From positions 37,341 through 101,340 of the forward strand of contig CAJLLT010000004.1 of NCBI GenBank assembly GCA_905207625.1: DNA of 64,000 bases. Direction: 5' to 3'. The DNA is from an uncultured Eubacteriales bacterium (GTDB lineage: Bacteria > Bacillota > Clostridia > Oscillospirales > UBA644). Both the position numbers and the translations under genes were made by a program. Below are positions 7,455 to 16,249 of this stretch, one piece after another. The notes below the pieces were generated by a model, which saw nothing but the letters and a program-made list of their open reading frames with translations, ran no database searches and was not told the DNA's origin. Numbering within the stretch: the stretch's first letter is position 1; each line of letters opens with the position of its first letter.

Positions 7455-10400
7455 ATGGATCAGGCTGTAGAAATACTGAAAAAACTCAGTGAATATTCAT
7501 CGCTTTATGACGCCTGCGCCGGGAACCGCACGACCGCGGTTTTCGGCGTGGATGCTCATAAGGCTTATTTTTCTGCCCTTCTGGCAGATGACCTGAAACG
7601 TCCGGCGTTCATCATAGTGCCGGATGAGGCCCAGGCAAGGACCGTCTGCGAAACGATGTCCGCTCTGGTGGGGAAAAGCTATGTTTTTCCCGCAAAGGAC
7701 TATGAGTTCCGGGATATAGAGAGTGTTTCCCGGTATGACGAAAACCGCCGTATAGAAGTCATAAGCCTTATCAGGAAAAAAGATTTCAATGCCGTAATAA
7801 TCCCGGCGGACGCCCTTTGCGCACTGACTATGCCGCCGGAAAGCTACAGTGAATTTGAACTTATCCGTGACGGAAATTACAAGTTTGAAGAACTCCCGAA
7901 AAAACTGACGGAAATGGGCTACGAGTTCTTTTCAACGGTTGAAGGCCACGGTCAGTTTTCCGTACGGGGCGGAATTATTGACATTTTCCCTCCCGGAGAG
8001 GAGGCGCCCTACAGAATTGAGTTTTTCGGCGACGATATAGACAGCATCAGCCTTTTTGACGTGAATACCCAGCGCCGCACCGAACTCAAGGATAAAGTAG
8101 TCGTCACTCCGGTAAGGGAATATACGTCCGACCTGAAAGACAGGCTGCTTAAGGCACTTGAAAAATCAGAAGGAAACCCAAAAACAGGCAAAGATATCGA
8201 ACTTCTGAAAATGGGGGTTCTGCCGAAACATGACCGTTATCTGCCCATGAATTTCGAGCGCAAAGCGGGTATCCTGGATTACGCTCCCGAAAACGCACTT
8301 TTTTTCATTTTTGATCTCAGGGCAGTAAAAGAACGGATAGAAGGGTTTCTTTTCAGGCTCGAAAATGACATCAGAGCCATGGCGGAGGACGGCTACGTTT
8401 TCCTGAATAAAGATTACTATTTTACGGAAAATCAGATCTTTGACAAGATACGTCATCCGGCGGTGTTTGAGACACTCCCCTGCTCCGTCAATGAGTTTCC
8501 TCCGGAAAAGATCGTCGATATTTCACTTTTTCCCGCAAATGTTTCCACACCGGAGGTATTGCGGCAAAACGTGGCGGAACTTTTATCCGAGGATTATGCG
8601 GTCACGGTTCTTGCCTATGACGGCAGACACGCTGCGGAACTGATAAAAGACCTGCCTGACAGCAGGAATCTTACGGTACGGGAAGGTTCTCTCCCCTACG
8701 GATTCACTGCCCCGTCGATAAAGCAGGCGGTGTTCTCCTACCGCAACGCCCGCACGGAACAGGGAAAGAAAAAACGCCGCGCGAAATATGAGCGGGGCGA
8801 AAAAATAAAAGGTTTCTCGGATATTCATGAGGGTGACTATGTCGTACATGCGGACTACGGTATCGGCATTTACGACGGAATACACAAAGTCGAGCAGAAC
8901 GGCATAACAAAGGATTTTATCAAAATTAGATACCTTGGTACCGATGTACTTTACATTCCATGTGAGCAACTGGACAGAATATCCAAATACATCGGCGGAG
9001 ATACCGAAGTCAAGGTCAAACTGAACCGTCTCGGAGGCTCAGACTGGACAAAAACAAAGCAGAAGGTTAAAAAAGCCGTCCGTGACCTGGCAAAAAATCT
9101 TATTATGCTGTACGGACAGCGTTCCAAAATGAAGGGTCACAGTTTTCCCCGGGACACGGAATGGCAGAGGGATTTTGAGGCAAGCTTCGAGTTTGAGGAA
9201 ACCGAAGATCAGTTACGGTGCATTGATGAAATAAAATCGGATATGGAATCCGACAGACCGATGGACAGATTGCTTTGCGGAGACGTTGGATTCGGAAAGA
9301 CCGAGGTGGCGCTGAGAGCCGTATTCAAATGCGTCAATGACTCCATGCAGGCGGCTGTTCTTGCCCCCACGACCATACTCGCCTTCCAGCATTACAACAC
9401 CATTTTAAGACGTTTCAGCGGATACCCCGTGAAAGTGGAGATGCTCTCCCGCATGAGAACCCCTAAACAGCAGCAGGAGGCACTCCGGAAACTGCGCCGC
9501 GGTGAAATCGATGTCATTGTGGGAACGCACAGACTTCTTCAGAAGGATGTGGTGTTCAAAAACCTGGGTCTGGTCGTTATTGACGAGGAACAGCGCTTCG
9601 GCGTTGCCCACAAGGAATACCTTAAGGAAATGACGAAAACCGTGGACGTTCTTACCCTTTCCGCAACCCCGATACCGAGAACGCTGAACATGTCTCTTGC
9701 GGGAATACGGGATATTTCAATTCTCAACGAACCACCCCACAACCGTTATCCGGTAACAACCTATGTTGCCGAATACGATATCGGTATAATATGCGACGCA
9801 ATAAAGCGTGAGGTGGACAGAGGCGGACAGTGTTTCTATCTTCACAACAGGGTTGAAACAATCTACAAGACCGCCGCACTTATACAGCAGAAGACAGGAG
9901 TCCGTGTTGCCGTGGGGCACGGAAAGATGTCCCACGAGGAGCTTTCCGCCATATGGGAGGACCTGGTTCACGGGCAGATAGATGTTCTTGTCTGTACAAC
10001 AATAATCGAGACGGGTGTGGACGTTCCGAACTGCAACACCCTGATCATTGAGGATGCCGACAGGCTCGGACTTGCCCAGTTGCACCAGATCCGCGGACGT
10101 GTCGGAAGGACCGACAGAAGAGCCTTTGCGTATTTCATGTTCCGTCGGGGAAAGACCCTTTCAAGCGATGCGTACAAACGGCTCATGACCATCCGGGAGT
10201 TCACGGAGTTCGGCTCGGGACTGAAAATAGCCATGCGTGACCTTGAGATCCGCGGCGCCGGAGATATCCTCGGCGCAGAGCAGAGCGGTCATCTGGTCAC
10301 CGTTGGATTTGATATGTATATGAAACTGCTTGAAGCCGCAGTTTCGGAGGAAAAGGGAGAAATACCCGTAAATACGGATTGTGTGGTGGACGTAAAGGTC

Positions 10401-10826
10401 AACGCATATATTCCGGACTCCTTTATCAGGGACGGAGAGACCCGTATTGAGATATACAAGATGATCGCTTCAGTGACAACGGATGAGGATTATTCAGACG
10501 TCCTCGATGAGATAATAGACCGTTTCGGAGATCCTCCGGCACAGGTGGTGGAGCTGTTGAAAATATCCATGATGAGATCAAGGGCTGCCGCTGCCGGATT
10601 CGGTGAAATACGTCAGGTTGACAAAAATCTGCTATTCTTCCCCGCAGGCGCGCCTGAGCTTCAGAGCCTTGCGCCGCTGAACGCAAAATACGGCAGAAAC
10701 GTGCTTTTCAGTGCGGGAACCAAACCTTACTTTACGCTGAAAACGGACGGAAACGTCATAGATTCGGGGACGGAGTTTGCCACTGAATACGGAAAGATAC
10801 TCGCCGGGATACACGGAAAAGACTGA
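7455..10826 (+). CDS. mfd: Transcription-repair coupling factor Mfd
   Basis: A 1123-residue Mfd, a normal length. It displaces stalled RNA polymerase and recruits UvrA. The N-terminal third holds the degenerate UvrB-like module (FSVRGGIIDIFPP near 170); the RNA-polymerase-interaction domain follows (GDYVVHADYGIGIYDGI near 460-480); then the translocase motor with Walker A LLCGDVGFGKTEVAL near 612, DEEQRFG near 710, and the helicase motifs TIIETGVDVP and HQIRGRVGRT. The C-terminal TRCF domain closes the protein. Only a weak ribosome site precedes the start, suggesting coupling to pth. Confidence 0.95.
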   Translation: MDQAVEILKKLSEYSSLYDACAGNRTTAVFGVDAHKAYFSALLADDLKRPAFIIVPDEAQARTVCETMSALVGKSYVFPAKDYEFRDIESVSRYDENRRIEVISLIRKKDFNAVIIPADALCALTMPPESYSEFELIRDGNYKFEELPKKLTEMGYEFFSTVEGHGQFSVRGGIIDIFPPGEEAPYRIEFFGDDIDSISLFDVNTQRRTELKDKVVVTPVREYTSDLKDRLLKALEKSEGNPKTGKDIELLKMGVLPKHDRYLPMNFERKAGILDYAPENALFFIFDLRAVKERIEGFLFRLENDIRAMAEDGYVFLNKDYYFTENQIFDKIRHPAVFETLPCSVNEFPPEKIVDISLFPANVSTPEVLRQNVAELLSEDYAVTVLAYDGRHAAELIKDLPDSRNLTVREGSLPYGFTAPSIKQAVFSYRNARTEQGKKKRRAKYERGEKIKGFSDIHEGDYVVHADYGIGIYDGIHKVEQNGITKDFIKIRYLGTDVLYIPCEQLDRISKYIGGDTEVKVKLNRLGGSDWTKTKQKVKKAVRDLAKNLIMLYGQRSKMKGHSFPRDTEWQRDFEASFEFEETEDQLRCIDEIKSDMESDRPMDRLLCGDVGFGKTEVALRAVFKCVNDSMQAAVLAPTTILAFQHYNTILRRFSGYPVKVEMLSRMRTPKQQQEALRKLRRGEIDVIVGTHRLLQKDVVFKNLGLVVIDEEQRFGVAHKEYLKEMTKTVDVLTLSATPIPRTLNMSLAGIRDISILNEPPHNRYPVTTYVAEYDIGIICDAIKREVDRGGQCFYLHNRVETIYKTAALIQQKTGVRVAVGHGKMSHEELSAIWEDLVHGQIDVLVCTTIIETGVDVPNCNTLIIEDADRLGLAQLHQIRGRVGRTDRRAFAYFMFRRGKTLSSDAYKRLMTIREFTEFGSGLKIAMRDLEIRGAGDILGAEQSGHLVTVGFDMYMKLLEAAVSEEKGEIPVNTDCVVDVKVNAYIPDSFIRDGETRIEIYKMIASVTTDEDYSDVLDEIIDRFGDPPAQVVELLKISMMRSRAAAAGFGEIRQVDKNLLFFPAGAPELQSLAPLNAKYGRNVLFSAGTKPYFTLKTDGNVIDSGTEFATEYGKILAGIHGKD

Positions 10827-10884
10827 CGCTGAAACTGAATTTCGGCAGATATACAACAAATTTCAGGTATTTTGTCACTATATA

Positions 10885-10913
10885 TGGACTTTTCCTCACA
10901 TCCGTGGTATACT
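10885..10913 (+). promoter_or_regulatory. Possible promoter for the SurA-like lipoprotein gene
   Basis: TGGACT (10885-10890) and TATACT (10908-10913) are spaced by 17 bases in the 141-base gap after mfd. The -35 box is only a fair match, so read-through from mfd is an alternative. Confidence 0.4.
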
Positions 10914-10967
10914 TTGCGTATAACAAAAGGTTCTTGACGACATGTTTGCAGAGGTTTTTGAAATAAG

Positions 10968-12116
10968 ATGAGATTACTCAAAAGGACTGTTTCTTTATTT
11001 ATTGCCGGGCTTGCCTGCCTTTCACTTCTCGGAGGATGTGACGACACGTCGTATGCCGCCCAGTCAGGAGAAAAGAAATACCCCACGTCTGTGTACGCGT
11101 ACTACGCTTACTATACCCGTGATTATTATGAAACCGTATTCCGTAATTACGGTATTTCCGATATTTCAGACATACTGACAGAGGAGATATCCCAGGGAGT
11201 TCCCCTTTACTCCATGATTACGGATTATGCTAAATCCCAGTATCTTTCCTACGTGATAATAAACGATAAGTTTGATGAACTGGGACTCTCACTGTCCGAC
11301 GAAACAACGGAAAAAATCGAAGAGGATCTGAACACCCAGTACGTTGACGTTTACGGTGAAGAGTCTTTGGCTGATATCTGCCGAACCCTCGGGCTTTCCG
11401 GCAATGAACTGAAAAACATTGTCGCCACCCCGTATAAGAGCGAAGCGATCATGGACTACTTTTTCGGGGAAGGCGGAGAACACGAAATAACCGAAGAACA
11501 GAAACGCGAGGTCTATGAAAGCGACTATTCAAGGTTCAAATATATAGTCATCGGAAAGATAGACTCAGAGGGAAACACCCTTCCCACATCGGAACTGATG
11601 AAGAAGATGGAACTGGCACAGGAGGCTTACGACAAAGCCCTGTCCGGCGAGGATTTTGAAGACCTGATCAAAGAATACTCCGAGGATTACTATAAGATCA
11701 GCGAAGACCTTGAAGAGGACACAAAGGAATCCTACGAGGCATCAAACAAGGTCATGACCGAAGATGGGGTCATCACCGATAAAAGCGGCATTATTGACTA
11801 CAATACCTACAGATATTACGGCTATACCCTTGATTCCGCGGTAGTAGATAAGCTTTTCTCCATGGATGAAGACGCCGTGGCTATGGTAGAGGTCAAGAAC
11901 GCTTTCTGGATCATCAAGAAGTTCGAAAAGTACTCGGATCCGAAGTATTACCAGAGTAAGGAAAACCTTATATACTCCGGTATAGCAACCCCCATAAGCG
12001 AAGAACTTATGAGCAAATGGAAAAATGCAATGAATATAACCTTCAACAGCGCGGTGGTAAACAAATATGATCCGCGGAAGATTAAATCGCTTTTTATAAC
12101 AAAGATAAAACAATAG
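10968..12116 (+). CDS. SurA/PrsA-like foldase lipoprotein
   Basis: A 382-residue secreted lipoprotein. The signal peptide ends in the lipobox LLGGC, giving a lipidated Cys near residue 24. A helical SurA-N-like region covers about 50-160, and a parvulin-like block follows near 190-320 (FKYIVIGK, GEDFEDLIKEYSEDY, AFWIIKKFEK). The His that normally opens the parvulin fold (HILV) is Tyr here, and the GGDLG segment is missing, so prolyl isomerase activity is doubtful and chaperone function more likely. Its place after mfd is seen in other Clostridia. A clear terminator follows. Confidence 0.7.
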   Translation: MRLLKRTVSLFIAGLACLSLLGGCDDTSYAAQSGEKKYPTSVYAYYAYYTRDYYETVFRNYGISDISDILTEEISQGVPLYSMITDYAKSQYLSYVIINDKFDELGLSLSDETTEKIEEDLNTQYVDVYGEESLADICRTLGLSGNELKNIVATPYKSEAIMDYFFGEGGEHEITEEQKREVYESDYSRFKYIVIGKIDSEGNTLPTSELMKKMELAQEAYDKALSGEDFEDLIKEYSEDYYKISEDLEEDTKESYEASNKVMTEDGVITDKSGIIDYNTYRYYGYTLDSAVVDKLFSMDEDAVAMVEVKNAFWIIKKFEKYSDPKYYQSKENLIYSGIATPISEELMSKWKNAMNITFNSAVVNKYDPRKIKSLFITKIKQ

Positions 12117-12132
12117 TTATCCAAACAGATAG

Positions 12133-12166
12133 AATAAGCTCCGCATGTTGGCGGAGCTTATTTTTT
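12133..12166 (+). terminator. Intrinsic terminator of the SurA-like lipoprotein gene
   Basis: A perfect 12-bp stem (AATAAGCTCCGC with GCGGAGCTTATT), a 6-base loop, and a run of T reaching 12166, 16 bases after the stop codon. Confidence 0.9.
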
Positions 12167-12184
12167 ACAGAGAACTGAACAGGA

Positions 12185-12217
12185 CAAAAGCCCGTGCGTG
12201 TTATAAACGCACGGGCT
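12185..12217 (-). terminator. Intrinsic terminator of the tldD-pmbA operon
   Basis: A perfect 11-bp stem (AGCCCGTGCGT with ACGCACGGGCT) with a 7-base loop, followed on the minus strand by GCTTTTG. It lies 20 bases past the end of pmbA. Confidence 0.85.
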
Positions 12218-12237
12218 CTGAATTCATTTTCCGATAA

Positions 12238-13536
12238 TTACTTGCCGGAAACAACTATTCCCGAAACCTTGACCCAGGGCAGAATGGAATCCCCGGTGTT
12301 TACGCGTTCCGAGGATATCTCCCTGATATCAAGGAGAAACTTCGCGAGATTTCCGCTTATCATTGTTTCACTTACCGCATCGGTTATTTTTCCGTTCTCA
12401 ATCATGAAGCTGTTTTTCGCCACTCCGGAAAAATCCCCGCTTCCGCCGGGCTCTCCGCCGGAAAACCGTGCTACGAGCAAACCTTTTTTCACCGAGGAGA
12501 TCATTTCCTCAAGAGAAGTCTGCCCCGGAGCCATTACAAAATTTCCGCCGGTGCAGGGGCTGCGTTTGAGTCCCGTTTTCCGGGACGCGTATCTGCCGAT
12601 AGTAAAGTTTTTAAGCACACCGTCCTCAATAAGCGGCATGTTCTGCGCAACATATCCGTCCCCGGTCATAAAATATCCGCCGGGAAGATCGGGATTACGG
12701 GGCTCGCTGTAAATAGAGAAGCCATCCGCTGCCACTTTCTTTCCCAGACTGTCCTTGAATATGCTCGTTCCGTTTATGAGGGGAAGGTCGGACATGAAGT
12801 TGCCCACAACAGAGGAAAACATGGATTCGAAACAGGCAGGAGTGAATATTACGTCCCCTTCAAACTTACCCTCAACGGGAACGGTATCAATCTGCCTTTC
12901 GGTGTCGGCAATAGCCATCCGCGTACCGCCGAGATCCATAAACGGAGTCCTCACATCATTTGCAAGAGCATAAGTGTAGTTCATGGAAGAGGTCTTTCCG
13001 TCCCGGACAGCCATGAAAGAAGGAGAAAAGAGATAGAAGCCGTTAGAAGAGACCAGATCTGTGCCGTTGGAATTACGGTAGAGTGAGGTTATGGCATCAT
13101 GTTCCACGGTAACGGAATCAAATTTTATCGTGGGGTACTTTTCGGCACTTTCCGCAAGAAAAGCCTTCAGTCCCTCGTACATGCCCTCCTTGTCGGGAAC
13201 CGTGATTCCTCTTTCACTTTTACCCATATCCGCAACATCGCATATACCCTCTGCATCATCGGGTACAGAGGACAGAAGTGCCGCCATGGTCTGTTCAATA
13301 CAGCCGTCAATAACCTCACGAGCGGTGGAATTGGTGGATGTTACCCCTTTTTTCCCGTCCTTTACAGCCTTCATTGAAACAGATGTATCAAAGTTTGTAC
13401 GGATCATACTGACCTTTCCGGACTGGTAGTAGAATTCCGTCTTTACAGTGTCCGTAATACGGCATTCCGCCATATCGGCACCGGCTGAGGAAAAGGATTT
13501 CAGTATATAGTCCGCAAGATTGTGTCTGTCATTCAT
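12238..13536 (-). CDS. pmbA: TldE/PmbA-type subunit of the TldD/TldE protease
   Basis: A 432-residue member of peptidase family U62. TldE is the partner of the metalloprotease TldD and lacks the metal motif itself. Diagnostic segments are PLINGTSIFKDSLGKKVA near 258-275, LPGGYFMTGDGYV near 290, and the C-terminal SGGEPGGSGDFSGVAKNSF near 357-375. No HExxxH motif is present, as expected for the E subunit. It starts 13 bases after the end of tldD and ends in a strong terminator, so the two form an operon. Confidence 0.9.
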   Translation of the reverse strand: MNDRHNLADYILKSFSSAGADMAECRITDTVKTEFYYQSGKVSMIRTNFDTSVSMKAVKDGKKGVTSTNSTAREVIDGCIEQTMAALLSSVPDDAEGICDVADMGKSERGITVPDKEGMYEGLKAFLAESAEKYPTIKFDSVTVEHDAITSLYRNSNGTDLVSSNGFYLFSPSFMAVRDGKTSSMNYTYALANDVRTPFMDLGGTRMAIADTERQIDTVPVEGKFEGDVIFTPACFESMFSSVVGNFMSDLPLINGTSIFKDSLGKKVAADGFSIYSEPRNPDLPGGYFMTGDGYVAQNMPLIEDGVLKNFTIGRYASRKTGLKRSPCTGGNFVMAPGQTSLEEMISSVKKGLLVARFSGGEPGGSGDFSGVAKNSFMIENGKITDAVSETMISGNLAKFLLDIREISSERVNTGDSILPWVKVSGIVVSGK

Positions 13537-13549
13537 TTTTCAGCCCTCC

Positions 13550-14935
13550 TTATCTTCCGCCGATGTTTACTTTGCATCTGACGGCAGGACCGCCCATTCC
13601 GACGGGGATCATCTGCTTTTTACCGCACATACCGGCGCAGTCCCAGACCATCTGGTCCGAAAGCATATCAACAGTCTGAAGCATCTCAAAGGCTACTCCC
13701 GAGATAGTAGTATCCTTTATAGCCCTTCCGAGTTTTCCGTTCTTTATCTCATAGCCGAAGTTGACCCCGAACATAAACTCACCTGTGGCATCCGCCTGGC
13801 CGTTTCCGGTATTTATCAGATAATAACCGTCCTCAACGGAGGCTATCATATCCTCTATTCTGGACTTTCCGGGCAGAATCGCAGTATTTCTCATTCTTAT
13901 AAGGGGCTCATCGGAGAAAGCATAGGCTCGCGCGTTTCCGGTAGGCGCAACACCGTAGTGCATTGCACTCTCCCTGTTATGCATATAGCCTTTGAGAATA
14001 CCGTTTTCAATGAGCACGGCATCCTTTGCCGGAGTTCCCTCATCATCAACCCACACCGGTACGGGAGTAGTCTTCCCGTCATAGGTATTGGCAAAGTCGA
14101 CCAGCGTCACAATATCACTTGCAACCCTTTTGTTCAGATAAGGACCGCCTACGGAACCGGCAAGAACAAAGTCCGCTTCCACGGTATGTCCCACCGCTTC
14201 ATGGGCAAGGATCCCCGCAAGATCGGGAGCAAGAATACAGGTCTTCAGCCCAGCATCGGCATAAACGCCCTCTTTCTTCGCGCGGACCTTCCCGTAAAGT
14301 CTGTCTATATCGGCAAAAAGATCGGCGGGTCTGCCGAAAACGTCATCAAACAGACCATAACTGCCCAAAGGCTGGAACATTTCCACGGGAACACCGTCGT
14401 CCCCAATGACAGACATGGAAATGTATATCAGGGAACGGGGGATAAAACTGTGACTGACGGCATTGTCCGAGGTCACAAGAAGTTTTTCCATATTAAGGCA
14501 GTTGGAGACAACGAACCGGCTCGCAAGATCCTTGTAGTTTTCCGCCATATAGGCATCAACCTCGGAAAGGAAATCCACAAGCTGCTTCTGAGTTATATTG
14601 TCCTCACGGGTGTAATTGAGGGGCTGAGTAAAAGGCGCAATGGGAGTAAACGGAGCCTTTCCCAGATGTTCCTTACTGTCAAGAAACAGCGCATTATCCT
14701 CGGCGGCAGCAACCACGGAAGAAATACTCTCAGGGGAATACTCCGGATTTGAAGCAAAACCGTATGCCCCGTTTTTATAAATTCTCGCACTTACTCCGCC
14801 GGCGGAACTGCTGGAATTTGCGGTCATGGTCCCGTTAAGAAATACCACATGACGGGAGGAATTCATCTGAGCCCGCAGTTCGGTATAGTCCCGGAAACCT
14901 TTGGAAGCGTAAGCGCTGACATAATCTTTCAGCAT
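13550..14935 (-). CDS. tldD: Metalloprotease TldD
   Basis: A 461-residue TldD, the catalytic subunit of the TldD/TldE peptidase that trims unfolded or modified peptides. The zinc motif HEAVGHTVEAD is near residues 238-248. Other family segments are DEGTPAKDAVLIENG near 297, MRNTAILPG near 335 and a Cys in DCAGMCGKKQ near 438-447, the usual third-ligand region. Length is normal. It leads the two-gene operon with pmbA and diverges from galE. Confidence 0.93.
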   Translation of the reverse strand: MLKDYVSAYASKGFRDYTELRAQMNSSRHVVFLNGTMTANSSSSAGGVSARIYKNGAYGFASNPEYSPESISSVVAAAEDNALFLDSKEHLGKAPFTPIAPFTQPLNYTREDNITQKQLVDFLSEVDAYMAENYKDLASRFVVSNCLNMEKLLVTSDNAVSHSFIPRSLIYISMSVIGDDGVPVEMFQPLGSYGLFDDVFGRPADLFADIDRLYGKVRAKKEGVYADAGLKTCILAPDLAGILAHEAVGHTVEADFVLAGSVGGPYLNKRVASDIVTLVDFANTYDGKTTPVPVWVDDEGTPAKDAVLIENGILKGYMHNRESAMHYGVAPTGNARAYAFSDEPLIRMRNTAILPGKSRIEDMIASVEDGYYLINTGNGQADATGEFMFGVNFGYEIKNGKLGRAIKDTTISGVAFEMLQTVDMLSDQMVWDCAGMCGKKQMIPVGMGGPAVRCKVNIGGR

Positions 14936-14972
14936 TTTATCTCTCCTTTTTTTCTAAGGGATATCTCTTTGT

Positions 14973-15001
14973 AGTTTACCATATTTTTCACGGTAATGCA
15001 A
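14973..15001 (-). promoter_or_regulatory. Promoter of the tldD-pmbA operon
   Basis: On the minus strand TTGCAT (15001-14996) and TAAACT (14978-14973) are spaced 17 bases apart, about 40 bases before the tldD start. Confidence 0.65.
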
Positions 15002-15082
15002 GCAAATACCGAATTTTTTCCGAAAACTGCCGCAAACATCCCCCCGAAGGGTATATTTGACGCAAATGTCACAAAAAGTCTC

Positions 15083-15111
15083 TTGTCTAAATGCCCTTAA
15101 TGTGGTAAAAT
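15083..15111 (+). promoter_or_regulatory. Promoter of galE
   Basis: TTGTCT (15083-15088) and TAAAAT (15106-15111) with a 17-base spacer, 57 bases before the galE ATG. Confidence 0.65.
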
Positions 15112-15168
15112 ATAAGAGATTAAAGCGGTTTATACCGTTAAACAGAAAAGAAAGAAGGATCACCGTAC

Positions 15169-16185
15169 ATGACGGTTTTGCTTACGGGCGGCGCGGGCTA
15201 TATCGGTTCGCATACCGCCGTCGAATTTCTTGAAAAAGGATACGATGTAATAATTGCGGATAATTTCTGCAACAGCAGTCCGGAGGCTGTAAACAGAATA
15301 GGAAAGATCACCGGAAAAAACGTCAAGGTATATGAATGCGACGTGGCGGATGCCGAAGCGACCGAACGTATATTTGCCGAAAACAAAATTGACGGAGTCG
15401 TCCATTTTGCCGGGCTCAAGGCTGTGGGAGAATCTGTCAGAGAACCTCTTATGTACTACCGGAACAATCTGGACTCCACCCTCACACTTCTGGAGATCAT
15501 GAAAAAGTACGGAGTTCACAACTTCATTTTCAGTTCCTCTGCCACAGTGTACGGAACTCCGGAGACCGTTCCGGTCAAAGAGACCGCACCCACCGGAAAC
15601 TGCACAAACCCCTACGGATGGACAAAATTCATGATAGAGCAGATAGTTATGGGAGCTGCCCATGCCGACCCCGGACTTTCGGCGGTACTGCTCAGATATT
15701 TCAATCCCGTAGGCGCGCACAAAAGCGGACTTATAGGCGAAATGCCCAACGGAATACCCAACAATCTCATGCCCTATATCACACAGGTCGCTACCGGAAA
15801 ACTTGAAAAACTCAGTGTTTTCGGCAATGACTATCCGACCCATGACGGCACGGGAGTAAGGGATTACATCCATGTTGTCGACCTTGCAAAGGGGCACGTC
15901 TGCGCCATAGACTATTGCGCAAAGCACAAAGGTGTTGAAGTTTTCAATCTCGGAACCGGCGTAGGATACAGCGTGCTTGATATCGTCAATACTTTCATGC
16001 TGGTCAACAAGGTAAATATTCCCTACGTGATTGCCCCCAGAAGAGCCGGAGACATAGCCGAAACCTATGCGGATCCTTCAAAGGCGGCTCAGATGCTGGG
16101 ATGGAAAGCGGAACTTGACCTCAGAGATATGTGCGCTGACTCCTGGAACTGGCAGAAAAATAATCCCAACGGTTATGATGAATAA
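15169..16185 (+). CDS. galE: UDP-glucose 4-epimerase
   Basis: A 338-residue extended short-chain dehydrogenase that interconverts UDP-glucose and UDP-galactose. The NAD motif GGAGYIGSHT is at residues 6-15, HFAGLKAVGES near 80-90, the catalytic Ser region FSSSATVYG near 122-130, the YGWTK Tyr/Lys pair near 149-153, and the substrate loop LRYFNPVGAH near 178-187. The C-terminal GDIAETYADPSKA is typical of GalE. The ribosome site is GAAGGA, 8 bases upstream. Its neighbours are envelope and glycan genes. Confidence 0.93.
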   Translation: MTVLLTGGAGYIGSHTAVEFLEKGYDVIIADNFCNSSPEAVNRIGKITGKNVKVYECDVADAEATERIFAENKIDGVVHFAGLKAVGESVREPLMYYRNNLDSTLTLLEIMKKYGVHNFIFSSSATVYGTPETVPVKETAPTGNCTNPYGWTKFMIEQIVMGAAHADPGLSAVLLRYFNPVGAHKSGLIGEMPNGIPNNLMPYITQVATGKLEKLSVFGNDYPTHDGTGVRDYIHVVDLAKGHVCAIDYCAKHKGVEVFNLGTGVGYSVLDIVNTFMLVNKVNIPYVIAPRRAGDIAETYADPSKAAQMLGWKAELDLRDMCADSWNWQKNNPNGYDE

Positions 16186-16249
16186 GTAAACTCTGCACCT
16201 CTTCCACAATAGAATTCAATATACGGACAGTTTACGGAGGATTGCAGTC

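Noticed and set aside
13520..14752. A 410-codon open frame antisense to tldD
   Set aside because: tldD has intact family motifs over the same stretch; the antisense product is low-complexity and unlike any family I know.
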